A DNA stretch of 64,000 nt, from contig JBAOHL010000007.1 in NCBI GenBank assembly GCA_037045045.1, positions 310,001 through 374,000 of the forward strand, in the 5' to 3' direction. The notes under the pieces were generated by a model. That model was not told the DNA's origin and made no database searches. It worked only from the letters and a program-made list of their open reading frames with translations. Source of the stretch: Phosphoribacter sp037045045. GTDB lineage: Bacteria > Actinomycetota > Actinomycetes > Actinomycetales > Dermatophilaceae. The position numbers and the translations under genes were made by a program. Each line of letters begins with the position of its first letter. Position 1 is the stretch's first letter. Of the stretch, positions 34,859-43,944 are shown piece by piece.

Positions 34859-36375
34859 TTCGAGACGTCCGTCCAGTCCAGGGTGCGGTCCACGGCCTTG
34901 CGCCACCCGGCATACCCACTCGTGCGTTGCTCGTCGCTCCACTGCGGCGACCAGCGCCGATCCTCCTGCCAGTTCGCCCGCAGTTCGTCGGTCGTGCGCC
35001 AGAACCCGGTCGCCAGGCCGGCCCCGTATGCCGCGCCGAGGGCGGTCGTCTCGGCGACGACCGGCTTGCTCACGTCGACGCCGAGGACGTCGGCCTGGAT
35101 CTGCATGCAGAGCGCGTTCGCGGTGACTCCGCCGTCGACCTTGAGGGTGTCCAGGCGTACCCCGCTGTCGAGAGTCATCGCGTCGGCGACGTCCTTGGTC
35201 TGGTAGCAGATCGCCTCGAGGGTCGCCCGGGCCAGGTGGGCGGCGGTGTTGAACCGGGACAGCCCGACGAGCGCGCCCCGGGCGTCGGAGCGCCAGTACG
35301 GAGCGAATAGGCCGGAGAACGCCGGGACAAAGTAGATGCCGCCCGCGTCGGACACGGAGGCGGCCAGGGTCTCGACCTCGCCGGCGTTGCGGATGATCCC
35401 GAGCTGGTCGCGCAGCCACTGGACCGCGCTGCCGGTGACGGCGATCGAGCCTTCGAGGGCGTAGACAGCGGGTGCGTCGCCGAGCCGGTAGGCGACCGTG
35501 GTGAGCAGGCCGGCGCGGGAGCGCACCGGTTCGGTTCCGGTGTTCAGGAGCATGAAGTTGCCGGTGCCGTAGGTGTTCTTCGCCTCGCCGACCGCGAAAC
35601 ACACCTGCCCGACGGTGGCCGCCTGCTGGTCGCCGAGATCGGCGGTGATGCGGATCGGGCCGCCCCAGTCGCTCGGCGAGGCCGTCGCGGCATACCCGTC
35701 GGGGTCGCTGCTGGACAGGATCGTCGGCAGCATCGCCCGGGGGACCCCGAAGAACCCGAGCAGTTCCTCGTCCCAGTCCAGGGTGGCCAGGTCCATGAGC
35801 ATGGTGCGGCTGGCGTTCGTGACATCGGTGACGTGCCGGCCGCCGCGGGGCCCGCCGGTGAGGTTCCAGATCACCCAGGTGTCGGGGGTGCCGAACAGGG
35901 CATCCCCGCGCTCGGCGGCGGCGCGCAGGCCGTCGACGTGCTCGAGCAGCCATTGCAGCTTGCCGCCGGAGAAGTACGTCGCCGGGGGTAATCCGGCCTT
36001 GGCCCGGATGACCTCGCCGCGGCCGTCGGCGTCCAGCGCCGCGGCGATCGCGGCGGTGCGGGTGTCCTGCCAGACGAGTGCGTTCGCGTAGGGACGGCCG
36101 GTATGCCGGTCCCACACGAGCGTCGTCTCGCGCTGGTTCGTCACGCCCATGGAGTCCAGGTCTGAGGCGGTGAGTCCGCTACTGGCCAGGGCCGATCCGA
36201 TGACCGTCTGGGTGCGTTCCCAGATCTCCAGCGGGTTGTGCTCGACCCAGCCGGCTCGCGGCAGAATCTGTTCGTGTTCGAGCTGGTGGCGACCGACTTC
36301 GCGGCCGGCGTGGTCGAAGATCATGAACCGCGTGCTCGTCGTCCCCTGATCGAGCGCACCGACGAAGTCAGCCAT
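34855..36375 (-). CDS. glpK: Glycerol kinase
   Basis: 506 residues from ATG 36375, the standard length. FVGALDQGTTSTRFMIFD is the phosphate-binding N-terminal motif. VTNQRETTLVWDRHTGRPYA and VWQDTRT follow, and the ATP-domain signature KVDGGVTANALCMQIQADVL is near residue 400. It phosphorylates glycerol with ATP. It is the first gene of the glpK-glpD operon. Confidence 0.96.
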   Translation of the reverse strand: MADFVGALDQGTTSTRFMIFDHAGREVGRHQLEHEQILPRAGWVEHNPLEIWERTQTVIGSALASSGLTASDLDSMGVTNQRETTLVWDRHTGRPYANALVWQDTRTAAIAAALDADGRGEVIRAKAGLPPATYFSGGKLQWLLEHVDGLRAAAERGDALFGTPDTWVIWNLTGGPRGGRHVTDVTNASRTMLMDLATLDWDEELLGFFGVPRAMLPTILSSSDPDGYAATASPSDWGGPIRITADLGDQQAATVGQVCFAVGEAKNTYGTGNFMLLNTGTEPVRSRAGLLTTVAYRLGDAPAVYALEGSIAVTGSAVQWLRDQLGIIRNAGEVETLAASVSDAGGIYFVPAFSGLFAPYWRSDARGALVGLSRFNTAAHLARATLEAICYQTKDVADAMTLDSGVRLDTLKVDGGVTANALCMQIQADVLGVDVSKPVVAETTALGAAYGAGLATGFWRTTDELRANWQEDRRWSPQWSDEQRTSGYAGWRKAVDRTLDWTDVSK

Positions 36376-36478
36376 GTGGCCAGCGTGTCACAGGGGCGGC
36401 GGTTGGCGACGCAGACGTGAGGCGTCTCGCCGCGCCCCGGTCTGTTCGCCCGGGGGTGGGCGGTGTTTGGCCGCGATC

Positions 36479-36776
36479 TGGCACTTGTGTCGCGGTGTGG
36501 CAGGTCGGGCCTGCCAGGGTGGCGCGCAACTACCAGGGTGGCGCGCAGCTACCAGGGTGGCGCCCAACTGCCAGGGTGGCGCGCAACTGCCAAGGTGGCG
36601 CGCAACTGCCGGGGTGCCGGACGGCGCGCTGCGGCCTCCCCGTGTCGATGTGGTGCCGGTTTCCGGCTGCCGGCCGTGCCGCGGCGAGTCTCTTGGCACT
36701 TGTGTCGCGGTGTGGCAGGTCGGGCCTGCCAGGGTGGCGCGCAACTGCCGGGGTGGCCTGCAACTGCCAGGGCACC
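36479..36776 (+). repeat. Interspersed palindromic repeats, family B, copies 3 and 4, with 19-bp tandem repeats
   Basis: Fills much of the 567-bp gap between glpK and the endonuclease-like gene. Copy 3 starts at 36479 and copy 4 at 36694. Both read TGGCACTTGTGTCGCGGTG followed by the hairpin TGGCAGGTCGGGCCTGCCA. Copy 3 is followed by five 19-bp units (36514-36608, CCAGGGTGGCGCGCAACTG and variants), copy 4 by two degenerate ones. The remaining parts of the gap, 36376-36478 and 36777-36942, show nothing recognisable. Confidence 0.85.
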
Positions 36777-36942
36777 GGACGGCGACGTCGTCGGTGTTCA
36801 GAGCGCCGATCGACATCGTCTGCCCGGTCGCATCGTCACTCGGTCCTCCGTCGTCCACACCCCTCTGGTGCCTCGCCACCGTGTCCACAGGCCTGCTCCC
36901 CACGCCTACCGGGAAGTTGCAGAACCGACCAGGCTCGTCGCC

Positions 36943-37854
36943 ATGGACCAGGTCATCGTCGGCACCCTCGGAGATCAGCGTGGGGCTATCTCCGGCGATC
37001 AGCTGGCCAGGCTGGGCGCGACCGCGGCCGGACGACGGTCCGCGCTGCGTTCCGGGCAGCTCATGCGGGTTCGCCGCGGGGCGTTCGTCGACGGCCGACG
37101 GTTCCGGGCGGCCGCTCCCTCCGAGCGCTACGCGATGACGGTGCGCGCGGTGCTGTTGACCCGGCCCGGAGATGCCGCGTGGCGACACGCCGCCCTGGCA
37201 CTGCACGGAATGCCACTGTGGCACGTCGACCTCGCTCGGGTGGACGTGCTATCGGACGTGGGTGCGGCGACCGGCGCTTCGAGTGTCCTCGTCCACCCTC
37301 GCTCGGGGCGTGCCGTCGGGCGCGTGGACGGGTTGCCCGTGGCCCGACTGGCCGATGCCATCGTCGCGACAGCGGCCTCCAGCGGACTGGTCGCCGGGGT
37401 GGTGGCGGCCGACGCAGCCGTGCATCACGGTCTGCTCACCCCCACCGAGCTCAAACGCGCGGCCAGTGAGGGACCGCCCGTTAGGGGATGCCGGCGAGTG
37501 GCCCAGCTCTTCGATTTCGTTGACGGCGGCGCCGAATCCCCTGGGGAGTCGGTCGTCCGGATGATCCTGGCGCTGGCGGGACTTCCGGTACGGACCCAGG
37601 TGAGCATCCTCGATGAGGAAGGGGCCTTCGTGGCCCGAGTCGACGTGTTGGTCGGTGGGCGAGTGGTGGTGGAGTTCGACGGGGCGGTGAAGTACGCGGA
37701 CGGCGACGGCCGGGCGGTGATCGCCGAGAAGGTCCGCGAGGATCGGTTGCGTTCTCTCGGGTATGCCGTGGTGCGGGCAACGTGGGCCGACCTTCGTCAC
37801 CCTGAGCGTCTCGTCAGGCGCGTTCGGGCGACCGGAGAAGTGTCGGGGGGGTGA
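36943..37854 (+). CDS. AbiEi-like N-terminal domain fused to Vsr/DUF559-type endonuclease domain
   Basis: 303 residues from ATG 36943. Residues 1-60 (GDQRGAISGDQLARLGATAA, then LRSGQLMRVRRGAFVDG) form the winged-helix seen in AbiEi-type antitoxins. The middle third resembles the transcriptional AbiEi C-domain (VARLADAIVATAA, DAAVHHGLL). The C-terminal 100 residues have the PD-(D/E)xK pattern VARVDVLVGGRVVVEFDG, then EDRLRSLGYAVVRATWADL, as in Vsr-like and DUF559 nucleases. Single-gene proteins of this type are abundant in actinobacteria and no AbiEii toxin lies beside it, so a toxin-antitoxin role is not supported here. Function unknown. Confidence 0.72.
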   Translation: MDQVIVGTLGDQRGAISGDQLARLGATAAGRRSALRSGQLMRVRRGAFVDGRRFRAAAPSERYAMTVRAVLLTRPGDAAWRHAALALHGMPLWHVDLARVDVLSDVGAATGASSVLVHPRSGRAVGRVDGLPVARLADAIVATAASSGLVAGVVAADAAVHHGLLTPTELKRAASEGPPVRGCRRVAQLFDFVDGGAESPGESVVRMILALAGLPVRTQVSILDEEGAFVARVDVLVGGRVVVEFDGAVKYADGDGRAVIAEKVREDRLRSLGYAVVRATWADLRHPERLVRRVRATGEVSGG

Positions 37855-38011
37855 GCCGGATGCCGCGAGCTACCGGGCCACTGGCTGATCCAAGTCAGTG
37901 GCCAACGCAGGCCCAGTTCGCTTCGCCCAGGGCAGTTGTCGGCGAAGACGTCAAACCCTCGGTCTGGGGCGCCAACCCGGCGGCCGCGGCGACTGCGCCT
38001 AGTCTGACGAC

Positions 38012-38860
38012 GTGGGCATCGACCTGCACACTCATTCGACGGCCAGCGACGGGACGGATTCGCCCGCGTCGCTGGTGGAGGCGGCCGCCGCAGCCGGGCT
38101 CAGCACGGTCGCGATCACCGACCACGACACCGTCGCCGGCTGGTCCGAGGCCGCCGAGGCCGCCCAGCGGGTGGGCGTTCGACTCGTTCGGGGCGTCGAG
38201 ATCTCGTGCGAGGACGAGAGTCGCTCTGTCCACGTGCTCGGCTACCTCGTGGACCCCTCCGACGCCGCCCTGGCCGAGGAACTCGCTCGCTCGCGCGAGT
38301 CCAGGGCGACGAGGTTGGCCCGGATGGTCGAATTGCTCGCCGCCGACGGCATACCGGTGACCTACGACGAGGTCCTCGCGCAGGTTCCACCCGGGGCAAC
38401 GCCAGGGCGTCCGCACATCGCCGACGCCCTCGTGGCTGCCGGTGCGGTGGCCCATCGTGACGAGGCGTTCGCGCGGTGGCTGTTCGACGACAGCCCGTAC
38501 TACGTGCGTCACTACGCACCGGAACCCGGCCGAGCGGTCGAGTTGGTCCAGGCGGCGGGCGGCGTGTGCGTGCTGGCCCACCCGTTCGCGACCCGGCGCG
38601 GGAGAGCGACGCCCGACGCCCTCGTCGAGCGCCTGGCCGGTCTTGGGCTCGCCGGCATAGAGGCCGACCATCCCGACCACGACGCTGCGGCCCGGGCCCG
38701 TGTTCGTCGACTTGCCGAAGGACTGGGCCTGCTCGTCACCGGGTCGAGCGACTACCACGGCCTGGGTAAGACGGTCCGCCTCGGCCAGGAGTCGACCGAC
38801 CCGGCGGTGCTGGCCGAGATCGAGGCGTGCGCATCAGGGGTCGCCGTGGTGCCCGAGTGA
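38012..38860 (+). CDS. PHP-domain phosphoesterase
   Basis: 282 residues from GTG 38012. Metal-ligand motifs of the PHP superfamily appear in order: DLHTHSTASDG, AITDHDTVAG, GVEIS, VLAHPF and TGSSDYHG. The family acts on nucleoside 3',5'-bisphosphates or short RNA 5' ends (RNase AM type). Overlaps the RecB-like nuclease gene by 4 bases. Confidence 0.87.
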   Translation: MGIDLHTHSTASDGTDSPASLVEAAAAAGLSTVAITDHDTVAGWSEAAEAAQRVGVRLVRGVEISCEDESRSVHVLGYLVDPSDAALAEELARSRESRATRLARMVELLAADGIPVTYDEVLAQVPPGATPGRPHIADALVAAGAVAHRDEAFARWLFDDSPYYVRHYAPEPGRAVELVQAAGGVCVLAHPFATRRGRATPDALVERLAGLGLAGIEADHPDHDAAARARVRRLAEGLGLLVTGSSDYHGLGKTVRLGQESTDPAVLAEIEACASGVAVVPE

Positions 38861-39846
38861 CGCACCCGAGCAGCGAGGCGGCGGGTGCGCCTGGGGCTCG
38901 GCCGGGGCAGGGCACCTTCCCGGGCATGCCCACGCCCCTATATGCCGCGAGCGCCTCACGATTGCTCGCCTGGCTGGACTGCCCGCTCCGTTACCGAATG
39001 ATCTACCTGGATCGACCGCGTTTGCCGAGCCGACCCCAGCGCGCCCACACGTCGATCGGGATCGCCGTCCATGCTGCACTGCGCGACTGGTGGGATCTTC
39101 CGCGCGACCGCCGAACCCCCGCCGCGGGCGCGGCCCTTCTCGAGCGCGGCTGGATCGACGTGGGCTTCCGGGATCCAGCCCAGAGCGCCACGTGGCGGGA
39201 CCGCACGAGCGCCGAGGTCGCGGCATACCTGGCCGACGTCGACTCGGGCCGCCCGCCCACCGGGACGGAACGCGGCGTGGCCTTCAAGACGGCGACGCTC
39301 GCCTTCTTCGGGCGCGTCGACCGGATCGACGACCGCGGCGGGTCGCTCGTCGTCGTCGACTACAAGACCGGGCGCCGGGCACCCACCGAGCAGGACGCGC
39401 GCACCTCGCTGCCTCTCGCGCTGTATGCCGCCGCCCTGTGGAAGATGTTGCGGCGGCGCTGCGTGCGCGTCGAACTGCACCACGTGCCGACCGGGATGGT
39501 CGCGGCATACGAGCACAGCGATGCCTCGCTCGTCCGCAAGGTCCGCGAGGCCGAGTCCGTCGCGGTAGACCTGCGCCACGCCGACGCCGAACACGCCGCA
39601 CACGCTCGGCAGGGCGACCTGGGGGCGGCCGGCCAGCGGTTCGTCCCCCTCGTGTCGCCCTTGTGCCAGTGGTGCGACTACCGTGCCCACTGTCCGCAAG
39701 GCCAACGGGCCGGGGCGGAAAAGTCGTCGTGGGCGGCACTGGAGGAGAGCGCGAATGAGCCAGGCATCGACGAGGACCGCATCGAGCCGCTCGGGCCCGC
39801 CGAGCCGGTCGCGGACCCGGTCCTCGGCCCGCACGCCTCGGGCTGA
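38857..39846 (+). CDS. Stand-alone RecB-like PD-(D/E)xK nuclease with Fe-S cysteines
   Basis: 329 residues from GTG 38857. SASRLLAWLDCPLRYRMIYL (first Cys of an iron-staple cluster), GIAVHAALRDWW (His), FGRVDRIDD and LVVVDYKTGRR (catalytic Asp...Asp-Tyr-Lys), LPLALYAAAL (QxxxY-like helix), and C-terminal CQWCDYRAHC (remaining three Cys) make a complete RecB/AddB/Cas4-type nuclease without a helicase. Such small proteins occur beside parA and rhlE homologues in many actinobacteria. They could process DNA ends; the partner is unknown. Confidence 0.82.
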   Translation: MTHPSSEAAGAPGARPGQGTFPGMPTPLYAASASRLLAWLDCPLRYRMIYLDRPRLPSRPQRAHTSIGIAVHAALRDWWDLPRDRRTPAAGAALLERGWIDVGFRDPAQSATWRDRTSAEVAAYLADVDSGRPPTGTERGVAFKTATLAFFGRVDRIDDRGGSLVVVDYKTGRRAPTEQDARTSLPLALYAAALWKMLRRRCVRVELHHVPTGMVAAYEHSDASLVRKVREAESVAVDLRHADAEHAAHARQGDLGAAGQRFVPLVSPLCQWCDYRAHCPQGQRAGAEKSSWAALEESANEPGIDEDRIEPLGPAEPVADPVLGPHASG

Positions 39847-40615
39847 CCACGAGGCGGTCGTCGTCGCGGTCGCCAACCAAAAAGGGGGCGTCGCGAAGAC
39901 GACGTCGGTGGCCAGTCTCGGCGCCGCGTTCGCCGAGGCCGGCAAGCGGGTGCTGCTCGTCGACCTCGATGCCCAGGCGTGCCTCACTTTCTCGCTCGGC
40001 GTCGATCCCGACACGGTCGAGACCTCCATCAACGAGGTCCTGCTCGGGCAGGCGCCCGCGGCCGAGGCGGTCATCGAATGCGCCGACGACGTTCATCTGC
40101 TGCCGGCGGTCATCGATCTGGCCGGTGTGGAGGCCCAACTGCTGACCCGCCCGGGACGGGAGTACGTCCTGCGGACCGTCCTCGAGCCGGTGCTGGGCGA
40201 CTACGACCTCGTCATGCTCGACTGTTCGCCCTCGCTCGGGGTGCTGACGCTCGCCGCGCTCACCGCGGCCGACTACCTGCTCGTACCGATGCCGTGCGAG
40301 ATGCTGAGCCACCGCGGCGTCGGCCAGTTGCTGGACACGGTCCGCGACGTTACCCGCTTCCTCAACCCCGACCTCGACGTTCTCGGGGTGTTGCCGACAC
40401 TCTTCGACGGCCGGTCGACCCATTCACGCGCCGTCCTCGCCGACGTGGGCGAGCGATACGGCCTGCCCGTTCTCGACCCGCCGATCCCCAAGACCATTCG
40501 CTTCGCCGAGGCACCCGCCGTCGGTCGCTCGATCCTCACGACGGCTCGCCGCTCCAGGGGCGCCCTAGCCTACCGCCAGGTCGCCGCGTCGCTTGCGAAG
40601 CGGTTGTGGTCGTGA
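39755..40615 (+). CDS. ParA-family ATPase without ParB
   Basis: 286 residues from ATG 39755, which has a GGAGGAGAG site inside the end of the nuclease gene; the two genes overlap by 92 bases in different frames. The deviant Walker A KGGVAKTT lies near residue 47, Walker A' is VDLDAQA, and Walker B MLDCSPSLG. The first 30 residues are Ser/Arg-rich. It corresponds to the ParA/Soj-like Rv3213c rather than the chromosomal parAB pair. It may position a cargo on the nucleoid; no partner gene is evident. Confidence 0.85.
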   Translation: MSQASTRTASSRSGPPSRSRTRSSARTPRADHEAVVVAVANQKGGVAKTTSVASLGAAFAEAGKRVLLVDLDAQACLTFSLGVDPDTVETSINEVLLGQAPAAEAVIECADDVHLLPAVIDLAGVEAQLLTRPGREYVLRTVLEPVLGDYDLVMLDCSPSLGVLTLAALTAADYLLVPMPCEMLSHRGVGQLLDTVRDVTRFLNPDLDVLGVLPTLFDGRSTHSRAVLADVGERYGLPVLDPPIPKTIRFAEAPAVGRSILTTARRSRGALAYRQVAASLAKRLWS

Positions 40616-40634
40616 GCTCACCAGGAGCGGGTGG

Positions 40635-41132
40635 ATGCCGAGTTCTCCCGACTCTTTCGGTCAACCGTCACCGGGCTCGTTGAACTCTTTCCCCGGCCCG
40701 GCAGCCTTGCCCGGCACCATGGTGGCGCAGTCCCGGCACCGACTCGTCGCCCGCCGGTGGACCTGGGCGACGATCGGCATCGCGCTGGTGTGGATCGTCG
40801 TCGCCGTGGTGTTCTGCATGTCGATGATCTCGGCAGGGAGCTCGTCCAGCGCCACCACTGGCCAGGCATACGGGGCGCTGTTGGGCATGATCGGGCTGCT
40901 GCTGATGACACCGCTCTACGTGATGATCGGGTTCGCCCTCTGGTCCGTCAACAAGCGCAGTCAACGGTCGGTGACCTTGGCCATGACGTCGGTGGCTCTG
41001 CTGACCGTGCCGTTCCTGCGCCCTGACATGAGGGCCCTGGCGGCAATCGCGGTGGTCCTCGCCCCGCCCGGGATCTGCGCGATCATGGCGACCCGGGCCA
41101 CCGGCCGGGCGTCTCGGTCCGCACCGTCCTGA
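40635..41132 (+). CDS. Small membrane protein
   Basis: 165 residues from ATG 40635 with AGGAG upstream. A 40-residue polar, Ser/Pro-rich N-terminus precedes three or four hydrophobic segments: TIGIALVWIVVAVVFCMSMI, LLGMIGLLLMTPLYVMIGFA, then VTLAMTSVALLTVPFL and LAAIAVVLAPPGICAIM. No family recognised. Follows parA by 19 bp, so probably in the same operon. Confidence 0.65.
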   Translation: MPSSPDSFGQPSPGSLNSFPGPAALPGTMVAQSRHRLVARRWTWATIGIALVWIVVAVVFCMSMISAGSSSSATTGQAYGALLGMIGLLLMTPLYVMIGFALWSVNKRSQRSVTLAMTSVALLTVPFLRPDMRALAAIAVVLAPPGICAIMATRATGRASRSAPS

Positions 41133-41210
41133 TCCGCACTGCGCGCAGCCAGCTCCGGAATAGGCCGGGTCGACAAGCGCCTTGCCCCAAGGATCGACCG
41201 GCGCCCGTAT

Positions 41211-41280
41211 GCCGCGTCCGGTGGGCCGCGTCCGGTGGGCCGCGTCCCGTGGGCCGCGTCCCGTGGGCCGCGTCCCCCGG
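41211..41280. repeat. 14-bp tandem repeat x5
   Basis: Units GCCGCGTCC(G/C)GTGG start at 41211, 41225, 41239, 41253 and 41267. They lie directly after the RNA helicase stop, between convergent genes. The length is not a multiple of three and is untranslated. Confidence 0.9.
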
Positions 41281-41283
41281 CAG

Positions 41284-43020
41284 TCAGTCGCCGGAGGTCG
41301 CGCCGCCGTCCACTGCGGAGGGGGTAGCCGGACCGCGCCGACGCCGCCGTCGGTGGCGCTGAGCGCCCCCGTGTGGGTCCGAGCCCTGCACACTCGGGCC
41401 CTGGGCGCCCGAGCCGTGCGGCGCGTCGGCAATACTGTCGGCCCGCAGGCGGCTGCCGCTGGCGTCGTTCTCGCCGCCCGGATCCCCTGACGGGGCACCG
41501 GTCTGCTCGCCGCCGCGAGTCCTGCGGCGGTTGCGCTGACCGGTCGAACGCGGGGATCGCTCGGCCACATCGCCGGACTCGCGCGAGGAGGAACGCCGGT
41601 CGCCGCCGGGCTCGCGCGTAGAGGAACGCCGGTCGCCGCCGGTAGCGCGCGAGGAGGAACGCCGGTCGCCGCCCGGCCGATCTCCGGAGCGTTGCTCACT
41701 GCTCGCGCCTCGGCGACCCCCGGACCGGCCGGTTTCACCGAGATCCTCGATCTGTTCGGCGGCTAACCCGGCCCGAGTCCGTTGCGCCGCGGCGAGCCGT
41801 CCGGTGACCCCCTCGGGGATGTCGAGCTCGGCGTGCAGGTGCGGGGAGGAAGAGTATGTCTCCTCGGGCTCGGGGATGCCGAGGTCCAGCTGCCGGTCGA
41901 TCATCGACCATCGCGGGAGGTCGTCCCAGTCGACAAGAGTGATCGCGATGCCGGTGTTGCCCGCCCGAGCGGTGCGCCCGATGCGGTGGACGTAGGTCTT
42001 CTCGTCCTCGGGGCACTGGAAGTTGACGACGTGCGTGACGTTGTCGACGTCGATGCCGCGGGCCGCGACGTCGGTGGCCACGAGCACGTCGATCTTGCCA
42101 TTGCGGAACGCGCGCAGGGCCTGTTCCCGGGCGCCCTGGCCGAGGTCGCCGTGGATCGCCGCCGCGGCGAAGCCGCGCTCGGACAAATCGTCGGCGACCT
42201 TCGCGGCGGTGCGTTTGGTGCGGGTGAAGATCAGGCACAGACCCCGGCCCCGGGCCTGCAGCACCCGGGAGAGCAACTCGACCTTGTCCATGGCGTGGGC
42301 GCGGTAGACGAACTGCTCGATCGCCTTGACGGTGTGGGCGTTCTCGCCCTCCTCACCCATGGCGCGGATGTGGGTCGGCTGGCTCATGTACCGGCGAGCC
42401 AACGCGACAATCGCCCCGGGCATGGTTGCCGAGAAGAGCATTGTCTGGCGGACCGGGGGGGTGCGCGCCATGAGGGTCTCGACGTCGGGGAGGAACCCGA
42501 GGTCGAGCATCTCGTCGGCCTCGTCGAGGACCACGGTGCGAGCTTGCGACAGGTCGAGGTGGCCCTGTTTGGCCAGGTCGATGAGACGGCCAGGCGTCCC
42601 GACGACGACCTCCACCCCGCGGCGCAGGGCCTCGATCTGGGGCTCGTACGCCCGCCCGCCGTAAACCGTGAGGACCCGCACCCCGCGGCGCTTGCCGCTG
42701 CGCTCGAGGTCGCCGGCCACCTGAACGGCCAGCTCGCGGGTTGGTGCGACGGCCAGCGCCTGTGGCGCTCCGGGCTTGGCGAGGTCGGCGAACCCCTCGT
42801 CGTGAGGGGCGAGGACGCGCTGCAGGATCGGGATGCCGAAGCCCAGGGTCTTGCCGGTGCCGGTCTTGGCCTGGCCGATGATGTCGTGGCCAGCCAGGGC
42901 GACGGGCAAGGTCATCGCCTGGATGGGGAAGGGGTGGACGATGCCGGCCTCGGCGAGGTCGGCGACGATGTCGGGGTGGACGTCGAAGTCGGCGAAGGTC
43001 GGCTCGGGGGTATCGCTCAT
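41284..43020 (-). CDS. rhlE: DEAD-box RNA helicase (RhlE-like)
   Basis: 578 residues from ATG 43020. All core motifs are present: the Q-motif region FPIQAMTLPVALAG, motif I AKTGTGKT, Ia PTRELAVQV, II DEAD, III SAT, then RGIDVDNVTHVVNF and HRIGRTARAG. After residue about 430 comes a long basic, low-complexity tail with repeats of GGDRRSS(S/T)R, typical for RNA-binding tails of cold- or stress-related helicases. M. tuberculosis Rv3211 is the positional equivalent. Confidence 0.92.
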   Translation of the reverse strand: MSDTPEPTFADFDVHPDIVADLAEAGIVHPFPIQAMTLPVALAGHDIIGQAKTGTGKTLGFGIPILQRVLAPHDEGFADLAKPGAPQALAVAPTRELAVQVAGDLERSGKRRGVRVLTVYGGRAYEPQIEALRRGVEVVVGTPGRLIDLAKQGHLDLSQARTVVLDEADEMLDLGFLPDVETLMARTPPVRQTMLFSATMPGAIVALARRYMSQPTHIRAMGEEGENAHTVKAIEQFVYRAHAMDKVELLSRVLQARGRGLCLIFTRTKRTAAKVADDLSERGFAAAAIHGDLGQGAREQALRAFRNGKIDVLVATDVAARGIDVDNVTHVVNFQCPEDEKTYVHRIGRTARAGNTGIAITLVDWDDLPRWSMIDRQLDLGIPEPEETYSSSPHLHAELDIPEGVTGRLAAAQRTRAGLAAEQIEDLGETGRSGGRRGASSEQRSGDRPGGDRRSSSRATGGDRRSSTREPGGDRRSSSRESGDVAERSPRSTGQRNRRRTRGGEQTGAPSGDPGGENDASGSRLRADSIADAPHGSGAQGPSVQGSDPHGGAQRHRRRRRRGPATPSAVDGGATSGD

Positions 43021-43358
43021 GGGCTCTCGATCGGTCGGCCGACGGATCGGGCGCGAGGTCGCGCAAGCCGTATCGGCGAGTTGGGCCGATCGGAGGTCTT
43101 CGAGGAGGTCGCCGAGTCACTCGGCGGGGGCGATTCGGGCCGATCGGGCACCGTGGTCGGGGCAAGTCTAACGGCAGCGGGCCGACAGGCCGGACGGCCG
43201 GCTCGGCTCGCCGTGGATTGGCCGGTCTCTCCGGCGCCCCCGCGCCCCGCCCGGAGGCGCCCCGCCGGCCCGGACCGCCCCGCCGGCCCGGACCGCGCCG
43301 CCGGCCCGGACCGCCCCGCCCTTCGGCGCGCCGCCGGGCCGCGAGGGCCTCGAGCGGT
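43021..43358. other. 338-bp gap upstream of rhlE with 18-bp repeats
   Basis: The rhlE leader starts with a near-perfect palindrome (43027-43048, arms CGATC/GATCG and centre GTCGGCCGAC), possibly an operator. At 43262-43315 there are three copies of CCGCCGGCCCGGACCGCC (18 bp). Nothing else was recognised. Confidence 0.6.
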
Positions 43359-43943
43359 TCAGGCCAGCTCGGGTGCCCGCCAGGCCGGGTCGCGGCCGAT
43401 GAAGGCCGCGAGGCGATCCACGAGCGCAGCGTCGGCGTCGACGGGGTGTGCCGGGCCGTACTGTCCCGATTCCCGAAGCATCCGCTCCATCGGCGCCATT
43501 CCCGCGAGTAGCTGCGCCGCGAAATCCGGATCGAGTGGCGGGTCGACCCCGGCCGCCCGAGCGAGGTCCCAGGTGTGCATGAACACGTCCGAGGTGTAAA
43601 AGCGATCGACGGCCTGCGCCAACGACAGCTCGCCGACGTGGGGATTGCGCAGGAGCCGCTCGCCGATGTCCGGGTCATCGAGCAGCGCCTGAAGGCCCGC
43701 CGCCTGAGCCGCCCAGGATCCCACCGGGTCTTCCTCGACGGAGGCGCCCGTGGGGAGGGTAACTCCCACACCACCGTCGAGGAACCCGCGGATCCACTCC
43801 AGGTGTGCCACCACGCCCCGGGCGGTCCATTCGGGCACCGGGGACGGACCGTCCCAGGAGCGCACCCCTCGGGTGACCCAGGCGAACCCGGCCGAGACGG
43901 CGCGGTGGCGCTCGGCAGGGTCGAGGTCGCGAAGCGGGCTCAT
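43359..43943 (-). CDS. TIGR03086-type DinB-like metal-binding protein
   Basis: 194 residues from ATG 43943. A four-helix DinB/mycothiol-dependent maleylpyruvate isomerase N-terminal fold, with metal-ligand His residues in GVVAHLEWIRGFL and VFMHTWDLARAAG. Members of this fold are mycothiol- or bacillithiol-dependent enzymes; the substrate is unknown. It begins one base past the stop of the SRPBCC gene upstream on the same strand and probably belongs to its operon. Confidence 0.78.
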   Translation of the reverse strand: MSPLRDLDPAERHRAVSAGFAWVTRGVRSWDGPSPVPEWTARGVVAHLEWIRGFLDGGVGVTLPTGASVEEDPVGSWAAQAAGLQALLDDPDIGERLLRNPHVGELSLAQAVDRFYTSDVFMHTWDLARAAGVDPPLDPDFAAQLLAGMAPMERMLRESGQYGPAHPVDADAALVDRLAAFIGRDPAWRAPELA

Positions 43944-43944
43944 C

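Noticed and set aside
33155..36115. A single 986-codon glpD frame reaching into glpK
   Set aside because: Only the part from GTG 34858 resembles GlpD; the upstream portion is an out-of-frame reading of glpK.
36943..37854. AbiE toxin-antitoxin system
   Set aside because: Only the antitoxin-like domain is present; there is no AbiEii nucleotidyltransferase gene beside it.
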